NCBI RefSeq assembly: GCF_004349065.1
Contig: NZ_SMKZ01000023.1
Location: forward strand, 1 to 64,000
DNA: 64,000 bases
Direction: 5' to 3'
Source: Jiangella asiatica
GTDB lineage: Bacteria > Actinomycetota > Actinomycetes > Jiangellales > Jiangellaceae
Below are positions 9,247 through 17,075 of this stretch, piece after piece. A model generated the notes under the pieces. It was given only the letters and a program-made list of their open reading frames with translations. It did not search any database and was not told the origin of the DNA. Both the position numbers and the translations under genes were made by a program. How positions within the stretch are numbered: the first letter of the stretch is position 1; the number at the start of each line of letters is the position of its first letter.

Positions 9247-10490
9247 GACGGCATCACCTCGGCGTGCACCTTCGCGATGGCCGCGACGATGTCGTCGACG
9301 TCGGCGGCGGTGTAGTTCTCGTTCCACGGCACGACCACCAGCCGACGGTAGAGCAGATCCTCGGCCACTGGGCACAACCCGTCGGGGTACGTGGCGCGAC
9401 CGCGCAGTGGGAAGCCGGACGAGCCGTACGTGCGGGCCTCGCGCAGCACCGGCTCGGCGTACAGCGGCCGGGACAGGTAGCCGGCGACCGATGGCACACC
9501 CTCGGCGGTCAACGCCGCGGCGTAGCGCGCCATGCCGGACCTAGAGAGCCCGTCGACCAGCAGCGGGTAATACCAGTACACGTGGTCGCCGTCGTCGGGG
9601 GGCAGGGTCAGGCCGTCCAGGCCGGCCAGCCGTTTGGTCGCGTCCGCGGCGCAGGCGCGCCGGCGTGCGACGACGCCGGGCAGCTTGCGCAGCTGCTCGC
9701 GCGCGACCGCCGCGACCAGTTCGGTCATCCGGTAGTTCAGGGCGAAGGACAGGTAGGCTCGCTCGCCGCTCTCGCGCGGCCAGCCCTTGTCGGCGAACCG
9801 GCGCATCCGGCGGGCCAGCTCCGGGTCGTCGGTGGTGACCAGGCCGCCGTCTCCGGTGGTGATGTGCTTGTACTGCTGCAGGCTGAAGCAGCCGAGCTGG
9901 CCGACGGTGCCCACCAGGGGCCCGTCCGGATCATGTGGGCGCACCCGCGCGAGGTAGGCCTGGGCGCAGTCCTCGATCAGCGTGATGCCGGCCCGGTCGG
10001 TGATGGCCCGCAGCTCCTCGACCGCGGCCGGCTTGCCGAACAGGTGCACCGCGATGACGGCCCGGGTGCGCGGCCCGATCAGCGCCGCCACCGATGACGG
10101 GTCCAGGTTGCCGGTTCCGGGCTCGACGTCCGCGAACACCGGGACGGCGTTCTGCGCGATGACCGGCGCGACGGTGCCCATGTCGGAGATGGGCGGCACG
10201 ATGATCTCGTCGCCGGGGTCGGGGTCGACGACGGCGACGGCCAGGTGCAGCGCCGCGGTGCCGCTGGTGCAGGCGACGGCGTGCCGCGCGCCCACGAGCT
10301 GGGCGAACTCCGTCGTCAGGGCGGGTACTTCGCTCCCCCAGACGCCGGAGAGCATGCCGCTGCGAAGCACCCGGAGCACCGCGGCCTCCTCCTCCGCGCC
10401 CAAGGTGCGGCCGGTGGGTTCAGTGACCGCCGGCAGGGGCCGGCCGGCTGGCCGGACCGGGCTGCCGCCGTCGATCGCCAGGACGTCCAC
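9243..10490 (-). CDS. DegT/DnrJ/EryC1/StrS-family aminotransferase (module A)
   Basis: 415-residue PLP enzyme. LAIDGGSPVRP at the N-terminus, the phosphate-binding TSGTAALHLA (about 75-84), IEDCAQA with the PLP-ring Asp (about 172-178) and SLQQYKHITTGDGG with the Schiff-base Lys (about 208) are all present. Such enzymes transfer an amino group from Glu/Gln to keto sugars or keto-inositols, or catalyse the reverse. GTG is the annotated start, but GAAGGAG lies 12 bases upstream, so a CTG six bases earlier is possible. First gene of the 10490-7787 operon, divergent from the regulator at 10572. Substrate unknown; linkage with amidohydrolases suggests an amino sugar or its acid. Confidence 0.9.
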   Translation of the reverse strand: MDVLAIDGGSPVRPAGRPLPAVTEPTGRTLGAEEEAAVLRVLRSGMLSGVWGSEVPALTTEFAQLVGARHAVACTSGTAALHLAVAVVDPDPGDEIIVPPISDMGTVAPVIAQNAVPVFADVEPGTGNLDPSSVAALIGPRTRAVIAVHLFGKPAAVEELRAITDRAGITLIEDCAQAYLARVRPHDPDGPLVGTVGQLGCFSLQQYKHITTGDGGLVTTDDPELARRMRRFADKGWPRESGERAYLSFALNYRMTELVAAVAREQLRKLPGVVARRRACAADATKRLAGLDGLTLPPDDGDHVYWYYPLLVDGLSRSGMARYAAALTAEGVPSVAGYLSRPLYAEPVLREARTYGSSGFPLRGRATYPDGLCPVAEDLLYRRLVVVPWNENYTAADVDDIVAAIAKVHAEVMPS

Positions 10491-10559
10491 GGTCAGGGTC
10501 AGCTCCTTCTCGACTCAAGCACATCGTATCGGTCCCCCCCGAAACTCTGGTGGGCTGGC

Positions 10560-10565
10560 TACAGT
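10560..10565 (+). promoter_or_regulatory. -10 element giving a probable leaderless transcript
   Basis: TACAGT ends six bases before the ATG at 10572, the spacing expected when transcription starts at the A of the start codon. No Shine-Dalgarno sequence precedes the ATG, which supports leaderless initiation, common in actinobacteria. No good -35 hexamer is seen. Confidence 0.45.
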
Positions 10566-10571
10566 GGTGCC

Positions 10572-11801
10572 ATGGACACCTCGATCGGCGTCGTCGGCCC
10601 GCATGACCTGGTCGACAGCGTCGCGGCCGTCTGCGAGGAGCAGGCCGGCGTGCGCGTGCACCGGTTCGACTACGACCACGAGACGCAGGCACCCGGCCTC
10701 GTCACCACCCACGCGTCCGGCGTCGACGCCTGGCTGTTCACCGGCATCGTCCCCTACACCATCGCACACGACGCGCTGACCCGGCCCGCGTCGTTCGTCG
10801 ACTACAGCGGCTCCACGCTGCTGCAGGCGCTGGTTCGGCTGCTGCGCGACGGTGCCGACGTCACCGCGTTGTCGGTCGACACCCTCGACACCGCGCAGGT
10901 GGACGACACCCTCGCCGAGGCCGGAGTGCCGACCGACGGGGTCCGCACCCTGCCGTACCGGCCCGGCGCCACCGCCGCGGACATGGCCGCGTTCCACCGT
11001 CGTCACGCCGCCCGCCATCCCGGCGCCGTCGCCGTCACCTGTTTGGCGTCGGTCCACGACGAGCTCGCTGGCGAGCTGCCGGTGTTCCGGCTGGCGCCCT
11101 CGCCGCAGTCGGTGCGGGCGGCGCTGCGCCAACTGCTCCTCACGGCCAGCAGCCAGATCCAGGAGGACGCGCAGGTGGCGCTGGGGCTGGTCGAGCTCGG
11201 CCCGGCCGGTGCGGCTGGCCCCGACCTCGCCCGCGAGGTGGGCATGCTCGGCGGGTCGCTGTCGCGGTACTCCGACACCATGTCGCTGATCGTCACCACC
11301 CGCGGGCCGCTGCACGACGCGTCGCACGGGTTCACGGCGCTGCCCCTGCTGCACCGGCTTGGCCAGCGCCACGACATCGCCCGCATCGGCTTCGGCCTGG
11401 GGCACAGCGGCGCGGAGGCCGAACGGCTGGCCCGCCGGGCACTCGCCCGGGCGCGCAACCACGGCGACGTCGCGGCGGTGGTGTCGTCGCGCAACGACGT
11501 CGACATCCTGCTCGAGGTCGTCGCGCCGGCGCAGGGGCCGGTGTCGGAGCAGAGCCGGGCGGTCGTGGCGAGCCGGGTGGGCCTGTCGGTGGCCACGCTC
11601 GACCGGCTACGCGAGATCACCTCCGCCAACGGCGACCGGCCGCTGACCACCCGCGACATCGCCGACGGGCTGGGCGTACAGCTGCGCACGGCCCGGCGGA
11701 TGCTCCAGCGGCTGGAGCTGGCCGGGTGTGCGGAGCGCTCGGGCAGCCTCGACTCCGGAACCATCGGCCGTCCGCTGACGCTGTACCGGGTCAGCCTCTA
11801 A
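10572..11801 (+). CDS. Transcriptional regulator with sensor, cyclase-like and winged-helix domains
   Basis: 409 residues. Residues 1-175 (IGVVGPHDLVDSV...) look like an alpha/beta sensor domain. Residues of about 235-320 contain IARIGFGLGHSGAEAERLA (271-288), which resembles the glycine turn and following helix of GGDEF or GTP-cyclohydrolase-III-like folds; the GGDEF catalytic residues are absent. Residues of about 350-405 (TTRDIADGLGVQLRTARRML) form a winged helix with a recognition helix. The gene is transcribed divergently from the aminotransferase operon and its stop overlaps the stop of the lyase at 11798, so it probably regulates one or both. A nucleotide or sugar-nucleotide ligand is possible; this is inference. 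Confidence 0.7.
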   Translation: MDTSIGVVGPHDLVDSVAAVCEEQAGVRVHRFDYDHETQAPGLVTTHASGVDAWLFTGIVPYTIAHDALTRPASFVDYSGSTLLQALVRLLRDGADVTALSVDTLDTAQVDDTLAEAGVPTDGVRTLPYRPGATAADMAAFHRRHAARHPGAVAVTCLASVHDELAGELPVFRLAPSPQSVRAALRQLLLTASSQIQEDAQVALGLVELGPAGAAGPDLAREVGMLGGSLSRYSDTMSLIVTTRGPLHDASHGFTALPLLHRLGQRHDIARIGFGLGHSGAEAERLARRALARARNHGDVAAVVSSRNDVDILLEVVAPAQGPVSEQSRAVVASRVGLSVATLDRLREITSANGDRPLTTRDIADGLGVQLRTARRMLQRLELAGCAERSGSLDSGTIGRPLTLYRVSL

Positions 11802-12841
11802 CGGCGCTCGAGCCAGCGGTCCAGTCGCGCGGCGATGAAGTCGTCGTCGCGCAGCTGCGGGTAGGCCTCCCAGACGCGGTCGATCTCGGCCAGCTGCCCT
11901 GGCGAGAGCACCTCGTGCTCCTCCAGGCACCACACCCCGGCCAGCAGCCCCTGCCGGCGCAGCACCTCGTGGATGCCGGGAACGCAGCCGCGGAAGGCGT
12001 TGGCGGCGTCGAAAATGGCCGCGTTGGCGTCTGTGAGCACCGGGTTGAGCTTGAGCAGCTCGCGCAGCGCCGCGTCGTCGCCGGCCCGGGCCCGGGCGGC
12101 GGCCGCGAGGGTCTCGACCGCGCCGCGCACCCATACCGCCCACTGGCCGAGCAGGCCGCCGACCAGCGTCAGCTCCTGCCCGTCCACCCGGTACGTGGTG
12201 ACCAGGTCGGTGACGATGTGGTCGTCGTTGCCGGTGTAGAGGGCGATCTCGCCGGCGCGGCCGGAGCCTGCCACGCCGTGGATCACCTCGAGGGTGGCGT
12301 AGCGGTCGAAGGGCGCCACCTTGATGCCGACGACGGAGGGCAGCTCGGCCAGCCGCCGCCAGAACGACCGGCTGAGCAGCCGGCCGCCGACGGCCGGCTG
12401 CAGGTAGAAGCCGATGACGGGCAGCACCTCGCCGACCGCCCGCGCACGCTCGATGAGCTCGTCCTCGCTCGCGTCGCCGACGCCGTACGGCGTGAGGAGT
12501 GCCAGGTCGTAGCCGAGCCCCGCGGCCAGCTCCGCCTCGGCGACCGCCTGCTCGGCGCGCCCGACGACGCCGGCCACCAGGACCGGGCGCTGCCGCGGGT
12601 ACTCGTCGGCGACGCTGGCCGCCAGCTCCAGGACCGGGGCCAGCAGGCCGCGACCGGGCTCGTGCACCGCGAACTGCGTGGTGTGGACGGCGACGGCCAG
12701 ACCGGCGGCTCCGGCCTCGATGTAGTAGCGGGCCAGCGCCCGCTGGCGGCGCTCGTCGAGCTTGCGGTCCTCGTCGAGGGCGAGCGGGTGGGCCGGGATG
12801 ACGCCACCGGCCCGGAACCGCTCCAGGGCGGAGATGGTCAT
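11798..12841 (-). CDS. DapA-family lyase (second copy)
   Basis: 347 residues, longer than classical DapA (about 295). The family scaffold is visible: AHPLALDEDRKLDERRQ near the N-terminus, LAVAVHTTQF in place of the GTTGE loop, VIGFYLQP (about 142-149) with the strand-5 Tyr, and VVGIKVAPFDRY with the Schiff-base Lys (about 174). It is probably an aldolase or dehydratase for a deoxy-keto acid rather than dihydrodipicolinate synthase. ATG 12841 follows the epimerase stop as TGATG, so the two genes are translationally coupled and share the promoter at 13890-13919. Its stop codon overlaps that of the convergent regulator. Confidence 0.84.
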   Translation of the reverse strand: MTISALERFRAGGVIPAHPLALDEDRKLDERRQRALARYYIEAGAAGLAVAVHTTQFAVHEPGRGLLAPVLELAASVADEYPRQRPVLVAGVVGRAEQAVAEAELAAGLGYDLALLTPYGVGDASEDELIERARAVGEVLPVIGFYLQPAVGGRLLSRSFWRRLAELPSVVGIKVAPFDRYATLEVIHGVAGSGRAGEIALYTGNDDHIVTDLVTTYRVDGQELTLVGGLLGQWAVWVRGAVETLAAAARARAGDDAALRELLKLNPVLTDANAAIFDAANAFRGCVPGIHEVLRRQGLLAGVWCLEEHEVLSPGQLAEIDRVWEAYPQLRDDDFIAARLDRWLERR

Positions 12842-13857
12842 CAGAACTTCCCGTCACGCTGCTGGAACTTGGTCGGTTTGCCGAGCGTGGGCAGGCCTGC
12901 ACGCACCCACCGCGCGGTCGCCTGGACCAGCTCGGGCACGGTGACGTCGGGGTAGCCGAACAGCCCGTGGCAGCGCGCGGCGTTGGACAGCAGCGACGTC
13001 GGCGCCGGCTCACCCGCGAAGGTCACCGGCTCGCCCAGCTCGGCGGCCAGGTCGGTGGCGACCTGGCGGATCGACAGCGTCTCGGGTCCGGAGAGGTTGA
13101 GCACGAACGGCGGGCTCGAGGCGTGCAGCAGGGAGCGCAGCGTCACCTCGTTGGCGTAGCCCTGCCAGACGACGTTGGCGTGGCCGGTGGTCAGGTCGAC
13201 CGGGTCGCCAGCAGCGATGGTCTGCGCGAGGTCGACGAGGACGCCGTAGCGCATCTCGACGGCGTAGTTGAGCCGGATGATCGCCATCGCGGTGCCGTAG
13301 CGCTGGGAGGCCGCCTGCAGAACGCGCTCGCGACCCAGGCACGACATGGCGTACTCCCCCACCGGACCGGGCGGGGTGTCCTCGGTGGCGCCGCCGGTGC
13401 CGACGTCGACCAGCGGGTACACGTTGCCGGTGGACAGTGCGCTGATGCGGGAGCCGGTGTAGCGGCGGGCGACCCGTCCCGGCAGGTAGACGTTGGTCTC
13501 CCAGGTGCCGGCCTCGTTGCCGTCGGTGCCGAACTTGGCGCCGACGAGGTAGACGACGTTCGCGGCCTCGGGCAGTGCGGCCAGGGCGGCGTCGTCGCCG
13601 ACGTCAGCGGCCACGACCTCGGCGCCGGTGGCCTCCATGGCCGCGCGCGAGCCCGGTGCGCTGAACCGCGACACCGCGGTGACCCGTGCCTTCGTGCCGG
13701 CCTCCTCGACCGCGCGGACGGCCAGCCGGACCAGGCTCACCCCCAGCTTGCCGCTGGCACCGAGGACGACGATGTCGCCCTCCAGCCGGCGCAGGTCCGC
13801 CACCAACGCCGGCCGCGGCCGTGACAACCGCTCGTCCAGCTCCTCGATGCTGTGCAC
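12841..13857 (-). CDS. NAD-dependent epimerase/dehydratase family protein
   Basis: 338 residues from GTG 13857, preferred to GTG 13863 because AAGGAGG is six bases before it and would abut the earlier codon. The Rossmann turn is VVLGASGKLGVS (about 30-41). SALSTGNVYP supplies the active-site Ser/Thr and GEYAMSCLGRE resembles YxxxK with Lys replaced (Y-A-M-S-C), so classical dehydrogenase chemistry may be weakened. It is the first gene of a two-gene operon with the DapA-family lyase. Its promoter carries a perfect palindromic operator over the -10, so the operon is probably induced by release of a repressor. Confidence 0.85.
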   Translation of the reverse strand: MHSIEELDERLSRPRPALVADLRRLEGDIVVLGASGKLGVSLVRLAVRAVEEAGTKARVTAVSRFSAPGSRAAMEATGAEVVAADVGDDAALAALPEAANVVYLVGAKFGTDGNEAGTWETNVYLPGRVARRYTGSRISALSTGNVYPLVDVGTGGATEDTPPGPVGEYAMSCLGRERVLQAASQRYGTAMAIIRLNYAVEMRYGVLVDLAQTIAAGDPVDLTTGHANVVWQGYANEVTLRSLLHASSPPFVLNLSGPETLSIRQVATDLAAELGEPVTFAGEPAPTSLLSNAARCHGLFGYPDVTVPELVQATARWVRAGLPTLGKPTKFQQRDGKF

Positions 13858-13879
13858 CCGCACCCTCCTTCGACCCAGT

Positions 13880-13919
13880 TACGGTCTAGACCGTATTTTG
13901 TCGCGGGTGCGGATGTCAA
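13880..13919 (-). promoter_or_regulatory. Promoter with perfect 16-bp palindromic operator
   Basis: On the minus strand TTGACA (13914-13919) and TACGGT (13890-13895) are separated by 18 bases. The -10 is embedded in the perfect palindrome TACGGTCTAGACCGTA (13880-13895). The GGTCTAGACC core is typical of GntR-superfamily operators. A repressor bound here would cover the -10 and the transcription start of the epimerase-lyase operon. The cognate regulator is not identified. Confidence 0.7.
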
Positions 13920-13936
13920 GGTACGAGGAAAGGGCC

Positions 13937-14074
13937 TCAGTCCGCGGCCAGACCGGCCCCGAAGACGATGGCGAATCCCACGGCGAAACCCGCGGCCGAA
14001 TGGTCGAAGATCAGGGCCAGCACCAAGCCCAGCCCGAACGCGACCATGAACCTCTTACCCAGCTTCTGACCCAT
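13937..14074 (-). CDS. Small membrane protein, 45 residues
   Basis: From ATG 14074, with GCAGGAG at suitable spacing upstream, the frame encodes MGQKLGKR followed by two hydrophobic segments (about residues 9-21 and 26-40) separated by FDHSA. The longer open frame to 14125 adds an N-terminus without hydrophobic character. It resembles short glycine/alanine-rich membrane peptides common in soil actinomycetes. Function unknown. It lies between the epimerase promoter and the end of the aminotransferase operon. Confidence 0.5.
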   Translation of the reverse strand: MGQKLGKRFMVAFGLGLVLALIFDHSAAGFAVGFAIVFGAGLAAD

Positions 14075-14391
14075 CGCCACTCCTGCCAGTGTGGTGGGAC
14101 AACGCTTATGACCATGATCAGTCACGGTCCCGGGCCATGCGCAAGCGAAAGTCTCAGAGTGAGGGACAACAGGCCTGGACTTTGTCGCATCTATGGCTAT
14201 AAGTGGCTCTTCGGCTGCGTCCGTAGGTCGGTGCCGCTCCGATCGCGATGCCGGTGCGGACGGTGTTCAGCAGGATCCCCCGAGCCTCACCATGATTGCG
14301 AGCATGGTGTGACACGAGATCTCGTGCTGAACGTGATCATTCCGGGGCCCCGGCGCCCACGGAAGCAGCAGCGAATGCACGAAATGCATGG
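14075..14391. other. Intergenic region with nested inverted repeats
   Basis: No gene is seen in these 317 bases. The stretch lies downstream of the long 20138-14392 operon and upstream of the small membrane protein. Its right half contains three nested or adjacent inverted repeats (listed separately), which could end transcription of that operon. No poly-T tract is present. Confidence 0.55.
14265..14332. repeat. Nested inverted repeats, candidate terminator or regulator site
   Basis: Outer arms GTTCAGCA (14265-14272) and TGCTGAAC (14325-14332) are perfect inverses. Inside are CACCATG (14288-14294) with CATGGTG (14303-14309) and the perfect 14-bp palindrome CACGAGATCTCGTG (14313-14326). The structures compete with each other. 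Position at the 3' end of the operon favours a termination role, but the short palindrome could equally be a protein site. Confidence 0.45.
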
Positions 14392-15573
14392 TCATGCGGT
14401 GCCGCTGCGCCGGTCGCCGAGCACCCGTCGCAGCGCGGCGACGAGGTCGGCGGCGCCCTCGGGGCCGGCCATCAGGTGTGGCTGACGGACCCAGAACACG
14501 TCGCGGGCGGCCGCTCGAGCCGCCGGCGCGGCCAACGCGCGGACCCGGCCGTCCAGCGCCGGCAAGCCGCCCAGCGGCGGGTAGCCGGCGTCGAGCGGCA
14601 CGCCCTCGGCCTCCATCGCGGCCAGGATCCACGACCTGTCCATGTCGGTCCCCGAGTCCGCCCGGAGCATCAGCAGGTGGCGCGAGTTGACCGTGGTGCC
14701 GGGCGGATCCGGCACCGTGCGCACGGGACCGCCCCACGCGTCGAGGTTCCGGCCGACCTCGCCCGCGAACGCCTCGCGGGTGGCCACCTCGTCGTCGAGC
14801 CGGTCCAGCCACGGCAGCAGGAGCGCCGCCTGGAGCTCCGTCATCCGCAGGTTCCAGCCCACGTCGGCGTGGTGGTACCAGGCACCGCCGCGGACCCTGC
14901 CGACGTTGCACGCCGACCACGCCCGGGCAGCCAGCTCGTCGTCGTCGGTGACGATCAGACCGCCCTCGCCGGCGGTCATGGCCTTGCTGGACTGGAAGCT
15001 GAATGTGGCCGCGGTGCCGAGCGCCCCGACCGGGCGGCCGCGGTAGGCCGCGCCGTGTGCCTGGGCGCTGTCCTCGATGACGGCCAGGTCGCGCTCGCCG
15101 GCCAGCACCACCAGCTCGTCCATCGGCGCCGGGCTGCCGGCCAGGTGCACGACCATGACCGCCCGGGTGCGGTCGGTGATTGCCGGGCGTACCGTCGAGG
15201 CGCTCAGGTGCAGGTGGTCGGCGTCGACGTCGGCGACCACCGGCACCGCGCCGGCCAGCAGGACCGCGGTGGCGCAGGCGACGAACGTGTAGGCCGGTAT
15301 CACCACCTCGTCGCCGGGGCCGACACCGGCGGCGCGCAGCGCGACGAACAACGCCAGTGTCCCGTTGGTCAGCACGACGCCGTGCCGTGCGTCGTGCCGT
15401 TCGGCGAACCGGCCGGCCAGGCGGTCGCACAGCGGCCCGGACGTCGCGCCCCAGCGGCCGCTGTCGACCACCTGTATGAGCAGCTCGCGCTGTTCCGGCG
15501 ACGCCGGTGGCGGCCAGGCCGGCCACGGGTCGCGCCGGATGGGCTCGCCGCCGTCGATCGCGAGACGTGTCAT
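14392..15573 (-). CDS. DegT/DnrJ/EryC1/StrS-family aminotransferase (module B)
   Basis: 393 residues from ATG 15573, which overlaps the preceding amidohydrolase stop as ATGA; the open frame continuing upstream to 16350 is antisense or out of frame. LAIDGGEPIRR, the phosphate-binding TNGTLALFVALRA (about 69-81), IEDSAQAHG (about 166-174) and SFQSSKAMTAGEGG with the PLP-Lys (about 197) are intact. It has the same family features as the 9243-10490 enzyme but is clearly a divergent paralogue. It is the last gene of the operon that starts with the sugar-binding protein at 20138, so its substrate is probably derived from the imported sugar. Confidence 0.9.
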   Translation of the reverse strand: MTRLAIDGGEPIRRDPWPAWPPPASPEQRELLIQVVDSGRWGATSGPLCDRLAGRFAERHDARHGVVLTNGTLALFVALRAAGVGPGDEVVIPAYTFVACATAVLLAGAVPVVADVDADHLHLSASTVRPAITDRTRAVMVVHLAGSPAPMDELVVLAGERDLAVIEDSAQAHGAAYRGRPVGALGTAATFSFQSSKAMTAGEGGLIVTDDDELAARAWSACNVGRVRGGAWYHHADVGWNLRMTELQAALLLPWLDRLDDEVATREAFAGEVGRNLDAWGGPVRTVPDPPGTTVNSRHLLMLRADSGTDMDRSWILAAMEAEGVPLDAGYPPLGGLPALDGRVRALAAPAARAAARDVFWVRQPHLMAGPEGAADLVAALRRVLGDRRSGTA

Positions 15574-16343
15574 GTCGTCCTGTCCAGGATGATCCGGTCG
15601 CCGAGCAGCCGGGCCAGGTTCCCGCCCAGGACCAGCGCGCGATCGGTGTCGGAGAGCCGCGCGTACCGGACCTTGCCGAGTCCCAGGCGCGGATCGAGGA
15701 AGCACGCGTCGGTGCCGAAGAGGACCCGTTCCGGCCCGGCGACCGCGACCATGCGCTCCAGCCAGCGCGTGGTCAGCCGCGAGCCGCAGATCTCCAGGTA
15801 CAGGTTGGGCTGCCCGGTGGCCAGGCGCGCGGCCCGGTCGAAGCCCGCCGGCCAGAGCCCGGCGTGCCCGACCAGGACGGACACCTCGGGATGCCGGCGG
15901 GCCAGCTCGACCAGCTGAGCCGGATCGGAGGTCGGCGAGCCGGTCTGGCCATGCACGAGCACGGGGACTCCCGCGTCGGCGGCCAGGTCCAGCACCGGGT
16001 CGTACCGCGGGTCGTCGGCACCGCAGGCGTGCGTGTCGGGGTGCAGCTTGAACCCCCACACGCCGGGCCGTGACAGCTGGTCGCGCAGGATCGACGGCGC
16101 GTCGGGGCGATGCGGGTCGCCGACCAGCCACACGCCGATGCGGCCGGGATGGCGCTCCGCGGCCGCCAGCGCCAGCTCGTTGCCGGCCCGCGCGTCGCGG
16201 CCGACGGCGACCAGGTGGGAGACGCCGACGGCGTCGATGCCGATGGCGTCGTTCGTGTCGACCAGCCACCGGGCGCCGGGCTCGGGGATGAAGAAGTCCA
16301 CCCAGCTGCCGACGTGTCCGTGGGCGTCCAGGACCGGGCTCAC
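15570..16343 (-). CDS. Amidohydrolase-2 family metalloenzyme (module B, intact)
   Basis: 257 residues from GTG 16343 (GTGA overlap with the preceding gene). The metal-ligand set is complete: LDAHGHVGSW on strand 1, GFKLHPDTH (about 103-111), VLVHGQTG (about 134), LVGHAGL (about 161) and LFGTDACF (about 211). It is paired with the non-catalytic homologue at 16340-17068 and with an aminotransferase. A lactone or imine hydrolase role would fit between an oxidised sugar and a DapA-family lyase; this is inference from context. Confidence 0.85.
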   Translation of the reverse strand: MSPVLDAHGHVGSWVDFFIPEPGARWLVDTNDAIGIDAVGVSHLVAVGRDARAGNELALAAAERHPGRIGVWLVGDPHRPDAPSILRDQLSRPGVWGFKLHPDTHACGADDPRYDPVLDLAADAGVPVLVHGQTGSPTSDPAQLVELARRHPEVSVLVGHAGLWPAGFDRAARLATGQPNLYLEICGSRLTTRWLERMVAVAGPERVLFGTDACFLDPRLGLGKVRYARLSDTDRALVLGGNLARLLGDRIILDRTT

Positions 16344-17068
16344 GTCGCACCTGCGGCGCACAGCAGCTCGAAGGAGCCGGCCGCGATCAGCTCGACGTCG
16401 TGCGCCGCCAGCCTCAGGTGGTCGAGCTGGAAGCGCGGACCGGCGTCGTCCCACAGGGGCGCGCCCGTCCCGAACACGAGCCGGTGCGCGCCCGCCTGCC
16501 CGGCCAGCCACTCGACCGCGCCGGCGCCGGCCAGCGTGCCGGTCTCGACGTGCACGCCTGCCCGGCTCTGTAGCAGCTCGGCCAGCTCCCGCAGGCAGCG
16601 ATAGCCCGGCGAGAGGACCAGGATCCGCAGCGCCGGCACCTGGGCGGCCAACGCCGCCACGCGCTCCAGGCCGCACTCGTTCGCGTCCAGCGCCACCGGG
16701 ATGCCGGCAGCGGCCAGCTCGCGCCACCAGCGCAGCGCGATCGGGCCGGTCAGTGCGTACCGGTGCCGGACCGGGCAGGTGCGCACCATGACCGGCGCGG
16801 CGGCCACGACCTGCTCCGGCTCGGCCGGCCAGCCGGCGCCGGGGACGGCCGGGAGCACCACGGGGACGACGGCGAGCCGTTCCGGTACCGGGCCGGACCG
16901 GCCCTCCTGCTCGTGGGCCGGGTCGCCGAACAGCACCGAGCTGGGGGTGACGGCGGCGCCGTCGATGCCCAGGTGGTCCAGCTCGGCCAGCAGCCCGGCG
17001 GTGTCGGCCGATGCGACCAGGTCGCCCGGGACCGGCCCGAGCACCCGATGGGCGTCGAAGACCCGCAT
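16340..17068 (-). CDS. Amidohydrolase-fold protein lacking metal ligands (module B)
   Basis: 242 residues, ATG 17068. MRVFDAHRVLG keeps one of the two strand-1 histidines. The later ligand positions read TCPVRH, ALDANE, VLSPGY and FGTGAPLW, so the catalytic Asp and several His are missing. Its length and pattern match the degenerate partner in module A (8518-9246). It is joined to the intact amidohydrolase by a GTGA overlap and follows the permease by seven bases. It is probably a structural or substrate-binding subunit of a heteromeric enzyme. Confidence 0.78.
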   Translation of the reverse strand: MRVFDAHRVLGPVPGDLVASADTAGLLAELDHLGIDGAAVTPSSVLFGDPAHEQEGRSGPVPERLAVVPVVLPAVPGAGWPAEPEQVVAAAPVMVRTCPVRHRYALTGPIALRWWRELAAAGIPVALDANECGLERVAALAAQVPALRILVLSPGYRCLRELAELLQSRAGVHVETGTLAGAGAVEWLAGQAGAHRLVFGTGAPLWDDAGPRFQLDHLRLAAHDVELIAAGSFELLCAAGAT

Positions 17069-17075
17069 CGACCGA

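Noticed and set aside
13880-13895. Assignment of the palindrome to DasR
   Set aside because: The GGTCTAGACC core matches, but flanking bases TAC/GTA differ from the DasR consensus; only GntR-type is claimed.
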